Below are positions 50,117 through 62,511 of a stretch of DNA of 64,000 nt, one piece after another. The DNA lies in contig OU612070.1 of NCBI GenBank assembly GCA_914767715.1, forward strand, positions 13,285,501-13,349,500, given 5' to 3'. The number at the start of each line of letters is the position of its first letter. Within the stretch, counting starts at the first letter, position 1. The notes beneath the pieces were generated by a model. That model was not told the origin of the DNA and ran no database searches. It worked only from the letters and a program-made list of their open reading frames with translations. The position numbers and the translations under genes were made by a program. This DNA comes from Membranipora membranacea (lineage: Eukaryota > Bryozoa > Gymnolaemata > Cheilostomatida > Membraniporidae).

Positions 50117-51456
50117 ATGCTTTTTTTTCGGTCAGATCAAAAAATAGATTTGCTTCTAACTAACCTCATAAGGAGGAGCAACTCCTGCTCATCCCGAATC
50201 TGCAGACCGTTTGGCTCTGCGGCTTTTCGTTCTCCGCCAGCGTCCGTTTTAATTAGGGCCACTTTTGCTATAAAAAAACATGCCAAACGGCAGCATCGAA
50301 AAATTAAATCTCTGTTGGATGCTTATCAAACTCCGACCAGTTCAAGCTTTTATTGCCCTCATTCAACACGCCGAATATTGGAATCCTCGGATTAACAGGG
50401 GGGTCACAACGCTGACTTGAAAATCCAAAAATTATACCAAGGGAGGGTATCATGCTTTTTTTTCGGCCAGATCAAAAAATAGATTTGCTTCTAACTAACC
50501 TCATAAGGAGGAGCAACTCCTGCTCATCCCGAATCTGCAGACCGTTTGGCTCTGCGGCTTTTCGTTCTCCGTCAGCGTCCGTTTTAGTTAGGGCCACTTT
50601 TGCTATAAAAAAACATGCCAAACGGCAGCATCGAAAAATTAAATCTCTGTTGGATTCTTATCAAACTCCGACCAGTTCAAGCTCTTATTGCCCTCATTCA
50701 ACACGCCGAATATTGGAATCCTCGGATTAACAGGGGGGTCACAACGCTGACTTGAAAATCCAAAAATTATACCAAGGGAAGGTATCATGCTTTTTTTTCG
50801 GCCAGATCAAAAAATAGATTTGCTTCTAACTAACCTCATAAGGGGGAGCAACCCCTGCTCATCTCGAATCTGCAGACCGTTTGGCTCTGCGGCTTTTCGT
50901 TCTCCGTCAGCGTCCGTTTTAATTAGGGCCACTTTTGCTATAAAAAACATGCCAAACGGCAGCATCGAAAAATTAAATCTCTGTTGGATTCTTATCAAAC
51001 TCCGACCAGTTCAAGCTCTTATTGCCCTCATTCAACACGCCGAATATTGGAATCCTCGGATTAACAGGGGGGTCACAACGCTGACTTGAAAATCCAAAAA
51101 TTATACCAAGGGAGGGTATCATGCTTTTTTTTCGGCCAGATCAAAAAAATAGATTTGCTTCTAACTAACCTCATAAGGAGGAGCAACTCCTGCTCATCTC
51201 GACTCTGCAGACCCTTTGGCTCTGCGGCTTTTCGTTCTCCGTCAGCGTCCGTTTTAATTAGGGCCACTTTTGCTATAAAAAAACATGCCAAACGGCAGCA
51301 TCGAAAAATTAAATCTCTGTTGGATTCTTATCAAACTCCGACCAGTTCAAGCTCTTATTGCCCTCATTCAACACGCCGAATATTGGAATCCTCGGATTAA
51401 CAGGGGGGTCACAACGCTGACTTGAAAATCCAAAAATTATACCAAGGGAAGGTATC
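50117..51456. repeat. Four-unit string, first of three copies
   Basis: Units 50117, 50452, 50787 and 51121 match 53130-54469 at offset 3,013 bp and 58827-60166 at 8,710 bp. Markers are GGATGCTTATC, CAAGCTTTTATTG, TTTTAGTTAGGG, six-A CATGCC, TCAAAAAAATAG (eight-base insertion variant, 336-bp unit), CGACTCTGCAG and GACCCTTTGG. This copy also has private GGGAAGG, AAGGGGGAGC and AACCCCTGC in unit 50787. Confidence 0.88.
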
Positions 51457-52794
51457 ATGCTTTTTTTTCGGCCAGATCAAAAAATAGATTTGCTTCTAAC
51501 TAACCTCATAAGGAGGAGCAACCCCTGCTCATCTCGAATCTGCAGACCGTTTGGCTCTGCGGCGTTTCGTTCTCCGTCAGCGTCCGTTTGAATTAGGGCC
51601 ACTTTTGCTATAAAAAACATGCCAAACGGCAGCATCGAAAAATTAAATCTCTGTTGGATTCTTATCAAACTCCGACCAGTTCAAGCTCTTATTGCCCTCA
51701 TTCAACACGCCGAATATTGGAATCCTCGGATTAACAGGGGGGTCACAACGCTGACTTGAAAATCCGAAAATTATACCAAGGGAGGGTATCATGCTTTTTT
51801 TTCGGCCAGATCAAAAAATAGATTTGCTTCTAACTAACCTCATAAGGAGGAGCAACTCCTGCTCATCTCGAATCTGCAGACCGTTTGGCTCTGCGGCTTT
51901 TCGTTCTCCGTCAGCGTCCGTTTTAATTAGGGCCACTTTTGCTATAAAAAAACATGCCAAACGGCAGCATCGAAAAATTAAATCTCTGTTGGATTCTTAT
52001 CAAACTCCGACCAGTTCAAGCTCTTATTGCCCTCATTCAACACGCCGAATATTGGAATCCTCGGATTAACAGGGGGTCACAACGCTGACTTGAAAATCCA
52101 AAAATTATACCAAGGGAGGGTATCATGCTTTTTTTACGGCCAGATCAAAAAATAGATTTGCTTCTAACTAACCTCATAAGGAGGAGCAACTCCTGCTCAT
52201 CTCGAATCTGCAGACCGTTTGGCTCTGCAGCTTTTCAATCTCCGTCAGCGTCCGTTTTAATTAGGGCCACTTTTGCTATAAAAAAACATGCCAAACGGCA
52301 GCATCGAAAAATTAAATCTCTGTTGGATTCTTATCACACTCCGACCAGTTAAAGCTCCTATTGCCCTCATTCAACATGCCGAATATTGGAATCCTCGGAT
52401 TAACAGGGCGGTCACAACGCTGACTTGAAAATCCAAAAATTATACCAAGGGAGGGTATCATGCTTTTTTTTCGGCCAGATCAAAAAATAGATTTGCTTCT
52501 AACTAACCTCATAAGGAGGAGCAACTCCTGCTCATCCCGAATCTGCAGACCGTTTGGCTCTGCGGCTTTTTGTTCTCCATCAGCGTCCGTTTTAATAAAG
52601 GCCACTTTTGCTATAAATAAACATGCCAAACGGCAGCATCGAAAAATTAAATCTCTGTTGGATTCTTATCAAACTCCGACCAGTTCAAGCTCTTATTGCC
52701 CTCATTCAACATGCCGAATATTGGAATCCTCGGATTAACATGGGGGTCACAATGCTGACTTGAAAATCCAAAAATTATACCAAGGGAGGGTATC

Positions 52795-54469
52795 ATGCTT
52801 TTTTTTCGGCCAGATCAAAAAATAGATTTGCTTCTAACTAACCTCATAAGGAGGAGCAACTCCTGCTCATCTCGAATCTGCAGACCGTTTGGCTCTGCGG
52901 CTTTTCGTTCTCCGTCAGCGTCCGTTTTAATTAGGGCCACTTTTGCTATAAAAAAACATGCCAAACGGCAGCATCGAAAAATTAAATCTCTGGTTGATTC
53001 TTATCAATCTCCGACCAGTTCAAGCTCTTATTGCCCTCATTCAACACGCCGAATATTGGAATCCTTGGATTAACAGGGGGGTCACAACGCTGACTTGAAA
53101 ATCCAAAAATTATACCAAGGGAGGGTATCATGCTTTTTTTTCGGCCAGATCAAAAAATAGATTTGCTTCTAACTAACCTCATAAGGAGGAGCAACTCCTG
53201 CTCATCCCGAATCTGCAGACCGTTTGGCTCTGCGGCTTTTCGTTCTCCGTCAGCGTCCGTTTTAATTAGGGCCACTTTTGCTATAAAAAAACATGCCAAA
53301 CGGCAGCATCGAAAAATTAAATCTCTGTTGGATGCTTATCAAACTCCGACCAGTTCAAGCTTTTATTGCCCTCATTCAACACGCCGAATATTGGAATCCT
53401 CGGATTAACAGGGGGGTCACAACGCTGACTTGAAAATCCAAAAATTATACCAAGGGAGGGTATCATGCTTTTTTTTCGGCCAGATCAAAAAATAGATTTG
53501 CTTCTAACTAACCTCATAAGGAGGAGCAACTCCTGCTCATCCCGAATCTGCAGACCGTTTGGCTCTGCGGCTTTTCGTTCTCCGTCAGCGTCCGTTTTAG
53601 TTAGGGCCACTTTTGCTATAAAAAAACATGCCAAACGGCAGCATCGAAAAATTAAATCTCTGTTGGATTCTTATCAAACTCCGACCAGTTCAAGCTCTTA
53701 TTGCCCTCATTCAACACGCCGAATATTGGAATCCTCGGATTAACAGGGGGGTCACAACGCTGACTTGAAAATCCAAAAATTATACCAAGGGAGGGTATCA
53801 TGCTTTTTTTTCGGCCAGATCAAAAAATAGATTTGCTTCTAACTAACCTCATAAGGAGGAGCAACTCCTGCTCATCTCGAATCTGCAGACCGTTTGGCTC
53901 TGCGGCTTTTCGTTCTCCGTCAGCGTCCGTTTTAATTAGGGCCACTTTTGCTATAAAAAACATGCCAAACGGCAGCATCGAAAAATTAAATCTCTGTTGG
54001 ATCCTTATCAAACTCCAACCAGTTCAAACTCTTATTGCCCTCATTCAACACGGCGAATATTGGAATCCTCGGATTAACAGGGGGGTCACAACGCTGACTT
54101 GAAAATCCAAAAATTATACCAAGGGAGGGTATCATGCTTTTTTTTCGGCCAGATCAAAAAAATAGATTTGCTTCTAACTAACCTCATAAGGAGGAGCAAC
54201 TCCTGCTCATCTCGACTCTGCAGACCCTTTGGCTCTGCGGCTTTTCGTTCTCCGTCAGCGTCCGTTTTAATTAGGGCCACTTTTGCTATAAAAAAACATG
54301 CCAAACGGCAGCATCGAAAAATTAAATCTCTGTTGGATTCTTATCAAACTCCGACCAGTTCAAGCTCTTATTGCCCTCATTCAACACGCCGAATATTGGA
54401 ATCCTCGGATTAACAGGGGGGTCACAACGCTGACTTGAAAATCCAAAAATTATACCAAGGGAGGGTATC
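52795..54469. repeat. Five-unit string, second copy (17-unit duplication)
   Basis: Units 52795 to 54134 match 58492-60166 at offset 5,697 bp (17 units plus two bases). Markers are CTGGTTGATTC, ATCCTTGG, GGATGCTTATC, TTTTAGTTAGGG, GGATCCTTATC with CTCCAACC, CACGGCG and CGACTCTGCAG. The last four units are also the partner of 50117-51456. Confidence 0.88.
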
Positions 54470-54484
54470 ATGCTTTTTTTTCGG

Positions 54485-55392
54485 CCAGATCAAAAAATAG
54501 ATTTGCTTCTAACTAACCTCATAAGGAGGAGCAACTCCTGCTCATCCCGAATCTGCAGACCGTTTGGCTCTGCGGGTTTTCGTTCTCCGTCAGCGTCCGT
54601 TTTAATTAGGGCCACTTTTGCTATAAAAAAACATGCCAAACGGCAGCATCGAAAAATTAAATCTCTGTTGGATTCTTATCAAACTCCGACCAGTTCAAGC
54701 TCTTATTGCCCTCATTCAACACGCCGAATATTGGAATCCTCGGATTAACAGGGGGGTCACAACGCTGACTTGAAAATCCAAAAATTATACCAAGGGAGGG
54801 TATCACGCTTTTTTTTCGGCCAGATCGAAAAATAGATTTGCTTCTAACTAACCTCATAAGGAGGAGCAACTCCTGCTCATCTCGAATCTGCAGACCGTTT
54901 GGCTCTGCGGCTTTTCGTTCTCCGTCAGCGTCCGTTTTAATTAGGGCCACTTTTGCTATAAAAAAACATGCCAAACGGCAGCATCGAAAAATTAAATCAT
55001 TGTTGGGTTCTTATCAAACTCCGACCAGTTCAAGCTCTTATTGCCCTCATTCAACACGCCGAATATTGGAATCCTCGGATTAACAGGGGGGTCACAACGC
55101 TGTCTTGAAAATCCAAAAATTATACCAAGGGAGGGTATCATGCTTTTTTTTCGGCCAGATCAAAAAATAGATTTGCTTCTAACTAACCTCATAAGGAGGA
55201 GCAACTCCTGCTCATCCCAAATCTGCAGACCGTTTGGCTCTGCGGCTTTTCGTTCTCCGTCAGCGTCCGTTTTAATTAGGGCCACTTTTGCTATAAAAAA
55301 ACATGCCAAACGGCAGCATCGAAAAATTAAATCTCTGTTGGATTCTTATCAAACTCCGACCAGTTCAAGCTCTTATTGCCCTCATTCAACAC
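54485..55392. repeat. Mosaic segment homologous to 40.4-41.3 kb
   Basis: This stretch matches 40420-41327 at offset 14,065 bp, with TGCGGGTTTTCG, ATCACGC, GATCGAAAAATAG, AAATCATTGTTGGGTTC, GCTGTCTTG and CATCCCAAATC. The flanks on both sides instead belong to the 17-unit duplication with 58492-62511. The corresponding place in that partner (about 60167-61505) has other units. It looks like a conversion tract or an insertion by double exchange. Confidence 0.8.
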
Positions 55393-55809
55393 GGCGAATA
55401 TTGGAATCTTCGGATTAACAAGGGGGTCACAACGCTGACTTGAAAATCCAAAAATTATACCAAGGGAGGGTATCATGCTTTTTTTTCGGCCAGATCAAAA
55501 AATAGATTTGCTTCTAACTAACCTCATAAGGAGGAGCAACTCCTGCTCATCCCGAATCTGCAGACCGTTTGGCTCAGCGGCTTTTCGTTCTCCGTCAGCG
55601 TCCGTTTTAATTAGGGCCACTTTTGCTATAAAAAAACATGCCAAACGGCAGCATCGAAAAATTAAATCTCTGTTGGATTCTTATCAAACTCCGACCAGTT
55701 CAAGCTCTTATTGCCCTCATTCAACACGGCGAATATTGGAATCTTCGGATTAACAGGGGGGTCACAACGCTGACTTGAAAATCCAAAAATTATACCAAGG
55801 GAGGGTATC

Positions 55810-57150
55810 ATGCTTTTTTTTCGGCCAGATCAAAAAATAGATTTGCTTCTAACTAACCTCATAAGGAGGAGCAACTCCTGCTCATCCCGAATCTGCAGAC
55901 CGTTTGGCTCTGCGGCTTTTCGTTCTCAGTCAGCGTCCGTTTTACTTAGGGCCACTTTTGCTATAACAAAACATGCCACATGGCAGCATCGAAAAATTAA
56001 ATCTCTGTTGGATCCTTATCAAACTCCAACCAGTTCAAGCTCTTATTGCCCTCATTCAACACGCCGAATATTGGAATCCTCGGATTAACAGGGGGGTCAC
56101 AACGCTGACTTGAAAATCCAAAAATTATACCAAGGGAGGGTATCATGCTTTTTTTTCGGCCAGATCAAAAAATAGATTTGCTTCTAACTAACCTCATAAG
56201 GAGGAGCAACTCCTGCTCATCTCGAATCTGCAGACCGTTTGGCTCAGCGGCTTTTCGTTCTCCGTCAGCGTCCGTTTTAATTAGGGCCACTTTTGCTATA
56301 AAAAAACATGCCAAACGGCAGCATCGAAAAATTAAATCTCTGTTGGATTCTTATCAAACTCCGACCAGTTCAAGCTCTTATTGCCCTCATTCAACACGGC
56401 GAATATTGGAATCTTCGGATTAACAAGGGGGTCACAACGCTGACTTGAAAATCCAAAAATTATACCAAGGGAGGGTATCATGCTTTTTTTTCGGCCAGAT
56501 CAAAAAATAAGATTTGCTTCTAACTAACCTCATAAGGAGGAGCAACTCCTGCTCATCTCGAATCTGCAGACCGTTTGGCTCAGCGGCTTTTCGTTCTCCG
56601 TCAGCGTCCGTTTTAATTAGGGCCACTTTTGCTATAAAAAAACATGCCAAACGGCAGCATCGAAAAATTAAATCTCTGTTGGATTCTTATCAAACTCCGA
56701 CCAGTTCAAGCTCTTATTGCCCTCATTCAACACGGCGAATATTGGAATCTTCGGATTAACAGGGGGGTCACAACGCTGACTTGAAAATCCAAAAATTATA
56801 CCAAGGGAGGGTATCATGCTTTTTTTTCGGCCAGATCAAAAAATAGATTTGCTTCTAACTAACCTCATAAGGAGGAGCAACTCCTGCTCATCTCGAATCT
56901 GCAGACCGTTTGGCTCAGCGGCTTTTCGTTCTCCGTCAGCGTCCGTTTTAATTAGGGCCACTTTTGCTATAAAAAAACATGCCAAACGGCAGCATCGAAA
57001 AATTAAATCTCTGTTGGATTCTTATCAAACTCCGACCAGTTCAAGCTCTTATTGCCCTCATTCAACACGGCGAATATTGGAATCTTCGGATTAAAAGGGG
57101 GGTCACAACGCTGACTTGAAAATCCAAAAATTATACCAAGGGAGGGTATC
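55810..57150. repeat. Four-unit higher-order repeat, first copy
   Basis: Unit 55810 has CCACATGGCAGC, GGATCCTTATC and CTCCAACC. Unit 56145 has GGCTCAGCGGC, CACGGCG and ATCTTCGG. Unit 56480 has AAAATAAGATTTG, which adds a base. The string recurs at 57151 (offset 1,341 bp) and 61506 (offset 5,696 bp). Unit 55810 also has CTCAGTCAGC and TTTTACTTAGG, shared with 61506 but not with 57151, so the more distant copy is in part the closer relative. Confidence 0.87.
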
Positions 57151-58156
57151 ATGCTTTTTTTTCGGCCAGATCAAAAAATAGATTTGCTTCTAACTAACCT
57201 CATAAGGAGGAGCAACTCCTGCTCATCTCGAATCTGCAGACCGTTTGGCTCAGCGGCTTTTCGTTCTCCGTCAGCGTCCGTTTTAATTAGGGCCACTTTT
57301 GCTATAAAAAAACATGCCACATGGCAGCATCGAAAAATTAAATCTCTGTTGGATCCTTATCAAACTCCAACCAGTTCAAGCTCTTATTGCCCTCATTCAA
57401 CACGCCGAATATTGGAATCCTCGGATTAACAGGGGGGTCACAACGCTGACTTGAAAATCCAAAAATTATACCAAGGGAGGGTATCATGCTTTTTTTTCGG
57501 CCAGATCAAAAAATAGATTTGCTTCTAACTAACCTCATAAGGAGGAGCAACTCCTGCTCATCTCGAATCTGCAGACCGTTTGGCTCAGCGGCTTTTCGTT
57601 CTCCGTCAGCGTCCGTTTTAATTAGGGCCACTTTTGCTATAAAAAAACATGCCAAACGGCAGCATCGAAAAATTAAATCTCTGTTGGATTCTTATCAAAC
57701 TCCGACCAGTTCAAGCTCTTATTGCCCTCATTCAACACGGCGAATATTGGAATCTTCGGATTAACAGGGGGGTCACAACGCTGACTTGAAAATCCAAAAA
57801 TTATACCAAGGGAGGGTATCATGCTTTTTTTTCGGCCAGATCAAAAAATAAGATTTGCTTCTAACTAACCTCATAAGGAGGAGCAACACCTGCTCATCTC
57901 GAATCTGCAGACCGTTTGGCTCTGCGGCTTTTCGTTCTCCGTCAGCGTCCGTTTTAATTAGGGCCACTTTTGCTATAAAAAAACATGCCAAACGGCAGCA
58001 TCAAAAAATTAAATCTCTGTTGGATTCTTATCAAACTCCGACCAGTTCAAGCTCTTATTGCCCTCATTCAACACGCCGAATATTGGAATCCTCGGATTAA
58101 CAGGGGGGTCACAACGCTGACTTGAAAATCCAAAAATTATACCAAGGGAGGGTATC
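57151..58156. repeat. Four-unit higher-order repeat, second copy
   Basis: Units 57151, 57486 and 57821 repeat the markers of 55810, 56145 and 56480 at 1,341 bp, but in 57151 the first half is the GGCTCAGCGGC type and only the second half has CCACATGGC. The unit is a chimera of the two types. Unit 57821 has AACACCTGCTC, shared with 60837. Confidence 0.83.
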
Positions 58157-58491
58157 ATGCTTTTTTTTCGGCCAGATCAAAAAATAGATTTGCTTCTAAC
58201 TAACCTCATAAGGAGGAGCAACTCCTGCTCATCCCGAATCTGCAGGCCGTTTGGCTCTGCGGCTTTTCGTTCTCCGACAGCGTCCGTTTTAATTAGGGCC
58301 ACTTTTGCTATAAAAAAACATGCCAAACGGCAGCATCGAAAAATTAAATCTCTGTTGGATTCTTATCAAACTCCGACCAGTTCAAGCTCTTATTGCCCTC
58401 ATTCGACACGCCGAATATTGGAATCCTCGGATTAACAGGGGGGTCACAACGCTGACTTGAAAATCCAAAAATTATACCAAGGGAGGGTATC

Positions 58492-60166
58492 ATGCTTTTT
58501 TTTCGGCCAGATCAAAAAATAGATTTGCTTCTAACTAACCTCATAAGGAGGAGCAACTCCTGCTCATCCCGAATCTGCAGACCGTTTGGCTCTGCGGCTT
58601 TTCGTTCTCCGTCAGCGTCCGTTTTAATTAGGGCCACTTTTGCTATAAAAAAACATGCCAAACGGCAGCATCGAAAAATTAAATCTCTGGTTGATTCTTA
58701 TCAAACTCCGACCAGTTCAAGCTCTTATTGCCCTCATTCAACACGCCGAATATTGGAATCCTTGGATTAACAGGGGGGTCACAACGCTGACTTGAAAATC
58801 CAAAAATTATACCAAGGGAGGGTATCATGCTTTTTTTTCGGCCAGATCAAAAAATAGATTTGCTTCTAACTAACCTCATAAGGAGGAGCAACTCCTGCTC
58901 ATCCCGAATCTGCAGACCGTTTGGCTCTGCGGCTTTTCGTTCTCCGTCAGCGTCCGTTTTAATTAGGGCCACTTTTGCTATAAAAAAACATGCCAAACGG
59001 CAGCATCGAAAAATTAAATCTCTGTTGGATGCTTATCAAACTCCGACCAGTTCAAGCTTTTATTGCCCTCATTCAACACGCCGAATATTGGAATCCTCGG
59101 ATTAACAGGGGGGTCACAACGCTGACTTGAAAATCCAAAAATTATACCAAGGGAGGGTATCATGCTTTTTTTTCGGCCAGATCAAAAAATAGATTTGCTT
59201 CTAACTAACCTCATAAGGAGGAGCAACTCCTGCTCATCCCGAATCTGCAGACCGTTTGGCTCTGCGGCTTTTCGTTCTCCGTCAGCGTCCGTTTTAGTTA
59301 GGGCCACTTTTGCTATAAAAAAACATGCCAAACGGCAGCATCGAAAAATTAAATCTCTGTTGGATTCTTATCAAACTCCGACCAGTTCTAGCTCTTATTG
59401 CCCTCATTCAACACGCCGAATATTGGAATCCTCGGATTAACAGGGGGGTCACAACGCTGACTTGAAAATCCAAAAATTATACCAAGGGAGGGTATCATGC
59501 TTTTTTTTCGGCCAGATCAAAAAATAGATTTGCTTCTAACTAACCTCATAAGGAGGAGCAACTCCTGCTCATCTCGAATCTGCAGACCGTTTGGCTCTGC
59601 GGCTTTTCGTTCTCCGTCAGCGTCCGTTTTAATTAGGGCCACTTTTGCTATAAAAAACATGCCAAACGGCAGCATCGAAAAATTAAATCTCTGTTGGATC
59701 CTTATCAAACTCCAACCAGTTCAAACTCTTATTGCCCTCATTCAACACGGCGAATATTGGAATCCTCGGATTAACAGGGGGGTCACAACGCTGACTTGAA
59801 AATCCAAAAATTATACCAAGGGAGGGTATCATGCTTTTTTTTCGGCCAGATCAAAAAAATAGATTTGCTTCTAACTAACCTCATAAGGAGGAGCAACTCC
59901 TGCTCATCTCGACTCTGCAGACCCTTTGGCTCTGCGGCTTTTCGTTCTCCGTCAGCGTCCGTTTTAATTAGGGCCACTTTTGCTATAAAAAAACATGCCA
60001 AACGGCAGCATCGAAAAATTAATTCTCTGTTGGATTCTTATCAAACTCCGACCAGTTCAAGCTCTTATTGCCCTCATTCAACACGCCGAATATTGGAATC
60101 CTCGGATTAACAGGGGGGTCACAACGCTGACTTGAAAATCCAAAAATTATACCAAGGGAGGGTATC
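58492..60166. repeat. Five-unit string, third copy
   Basis: This is the partner of 52795-54469 at 5,697 bp with the same ordered markers. Private changes include GTTCTAGCTC near 59390 and AATTAATTCTC near 60020. It is followed by units near consensus (60167-61171). Confidence 0.87.
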
Positions 60167-61171
60167 ATGCTTTTTTTTCGGCCAGATCAAAAAATAGATT
60201 TGCTTCTAACTAACCTCATAAGGAGGAGCAACTCCTGCTCATCCCAAATCTGCAGACCGTTTGGCTCTGCGGCTTTTCGTTCTCCGTCAGCGTCCGTTTT
60301 AATTAGGGCCACTTTTGCTATAAAAAAACATGCCAAACGGCAGCATCGAAAAATTAAATCTCTGTTGGATTCTTATCAAACTCCGACCAGTTCAAGCTCT
60401 TATTGCCCTCATTCAACACGCCGAATATTGGAATCCTCGGATTAACAGGGGGGTCACAACGCTGACTTGAAAATCCAAAAATTATACCAAGGGAGGGTAT
60501 CATGCGTTTTTTTCGGCCAGATCAAAAAATAGATTTGCTTCTAACTAACCTCATAAGGAGGAGCAACTCCTGCTCATCCCGAATCTGCAGACCGTTTGGC
60601 TCTGCGGCTTTTCGTTCTCCGTCAGCCTCCGTTTTAATTAGGGCCACTTTTGCTATAAAAAAACATGCCAAACGGCAGCATCGAAAAATTAAATCTCTGT
60701 TGGATTCTTATCAAACTCCGACCAGTTCAAGCTCTTATTGCCCTCATTCAACTCGCCGAATATTGGAATCTTCGGATTAACAGGGGGGTCACAACGCTGA
60801 CTTGAAAATCCAAAAATTATACCAAGGGAGGGTATCATGCTTTTTTTTCGGCCAGATCAAAAAATAGATTTGCTTCTAACTAACCTCATAAGGAGGAGCA
60901 ACACCTGCTCATCTCGAATCTGCAGACCGTTTGGCTCTGCGGCTTTTCGTTCTCCGTCAGCGTCCGTTTCAATTAGGGCCACTTTTGCTATAAAAAAACA
61001 TGCCAAACGGCAGCATCGAAAAATTAAATCTCTGTTGGATTCTTATCAAACTCCGACCAGTTCAAGCTCTTATTGCCCTCATTCAACACGCCGAATATTG
61101 GAATCCTCGGATTAACAGGGGGGTCACAACGCTGACTTGAAAATCCAAAAATTATACCAAGGGAGGGTATC

Positions 61172-61505
61172 ATGCTTTTTTTTCGGCCAGATCAAATAAT
61201 AAATTTGCTTCTAACTAACCTCATAAGGAGGAGCAACTCCTGCTCATCCCGAATCTGCAAACCGTTTGGCTCTGCGGCTTTTCGTTCTCCGTCAGCGTCC
61301 GTTTTAATTAGGGCCACTTTTGCTATAAAAAAACATACAAACGGCAGCATCGAAAAATTAATTCTCTGTTGGATTCTTATCAAACTCCGACCAGTTCAAG
61401 CTCTTATTGCCCTCATTCAACACGCCGAATATTGGAATCCTCGGATTAACAGGGGGGTCACAACGCTGACTTGAAAATCCAAAAATTATACCAAGGGAGG
61501 GTATC
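61172..61505. repeat. Variant unit shared with 37391-37724
   Basis: This unit and the one at 37391 share the one-base deletion and substitution giving CATACAAACGG and the AATTAATTCTC variant, although they lie 23,781 bp (71 units) apart. This unit also lost the PstI site (CTGCAAACC) and has AAATAATAAATTTG. Confidence 0.8.
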
Positions 61506-62511
61506 ATGCTTTTTTTTCGGCCAGATCAAAAAATAGATTTGCTTCTAACTAACCTCATAAGGAGGAGCAACTCCTGCTCATCCCGAATCTGCAGACCGTT
61601 TGGCTCTGCGGCTTTTCGTTCTCAGTCAGCGTCCGTTTTACTTAGGGCCACTTTTGCTATAAAAAAACATGCCACATGGCAGCATCGAAAAATTAAATCT
61701 CTGTTGGATCCTTATCAAACTCCAACCAGTTCAAGCTCTTATTGCCCTCATTCAACACGCCGAATATTGGAATCCTCGGATTAACAGGGGGGTCACAACG
61801 CTGACTTGAAAATCCAAAAATTATACCAAGGGAGGGTATCATGCTTTTTTTTCGGCCAGATCAAAAAATAGATTTGCTTCTAACTAACCTCATAAGGAGG
61901 AGCAACTCCTGCTCATCTCGAATCTGCAGACCGTTTGGCTCAGCGGCTTTTCGTTCTCCGTCAGCGTCCGTTTTAATTAGGGCCACTTTTGCTATAAAAA
62001 AACATGCCAAACGGCAGCATCGAAAAATTAAATCTCTGTTGGATTCTTATCAAACTCCGACCAGTTCAAGCTCTTATTGCCCTCATTCAACACGGCGAAT
62101 ATTGGAATCTTCGGATTAACAGGGGGGTCACAACGCTGACTTGAAAATCCAAAAATTATACCAAGGGAGGGTATCATGCTTTTTTTTCGGCCAGATCAAA
62201 AAATAAGATTTGCTTCTAACTAACCTCATAAGGAGGAGCAACTCCTGCTCATCTCGAATCTGCAGACCGTTTGGCTCTGCGGCTTTTCGTTCTCCGTCAG
62301 CGTCCGTTTTAATTAGGGCCACTTTTGCTATAAAAAAACATGCCAAACGGCAGCATCGAAAAATTAAATCTCTGTTGGATTCTTATCAAACTCCGACCAG
62401 TTCAAGCTCTTATTGCCCTCATTCAACACGCCGAATATTGGAATCCTCGGATTAACAGGGGGGTCACAACGCTGACTTGAAAATCCAAAAATTATACCAA
62501 GGGAGGGTATC
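61506..62511. repeat. Four-unit higher-order repeat, third copy
   Basis: Units 61506, 61841 and 62176 match 55810, 56145 and 56480 at offset 5,696 bp, including CTCAGTCAGC, TTTTACTTAGG, CCACATGGC, GGCTCAGCGGC and AAAATAAGATTTG. Together with the string at 58492 this shows one 17-unit duplication from about 52.8-56.8 kb to 58.5-62.5 kb, with the middle overwritten. Confidence 0.85.
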
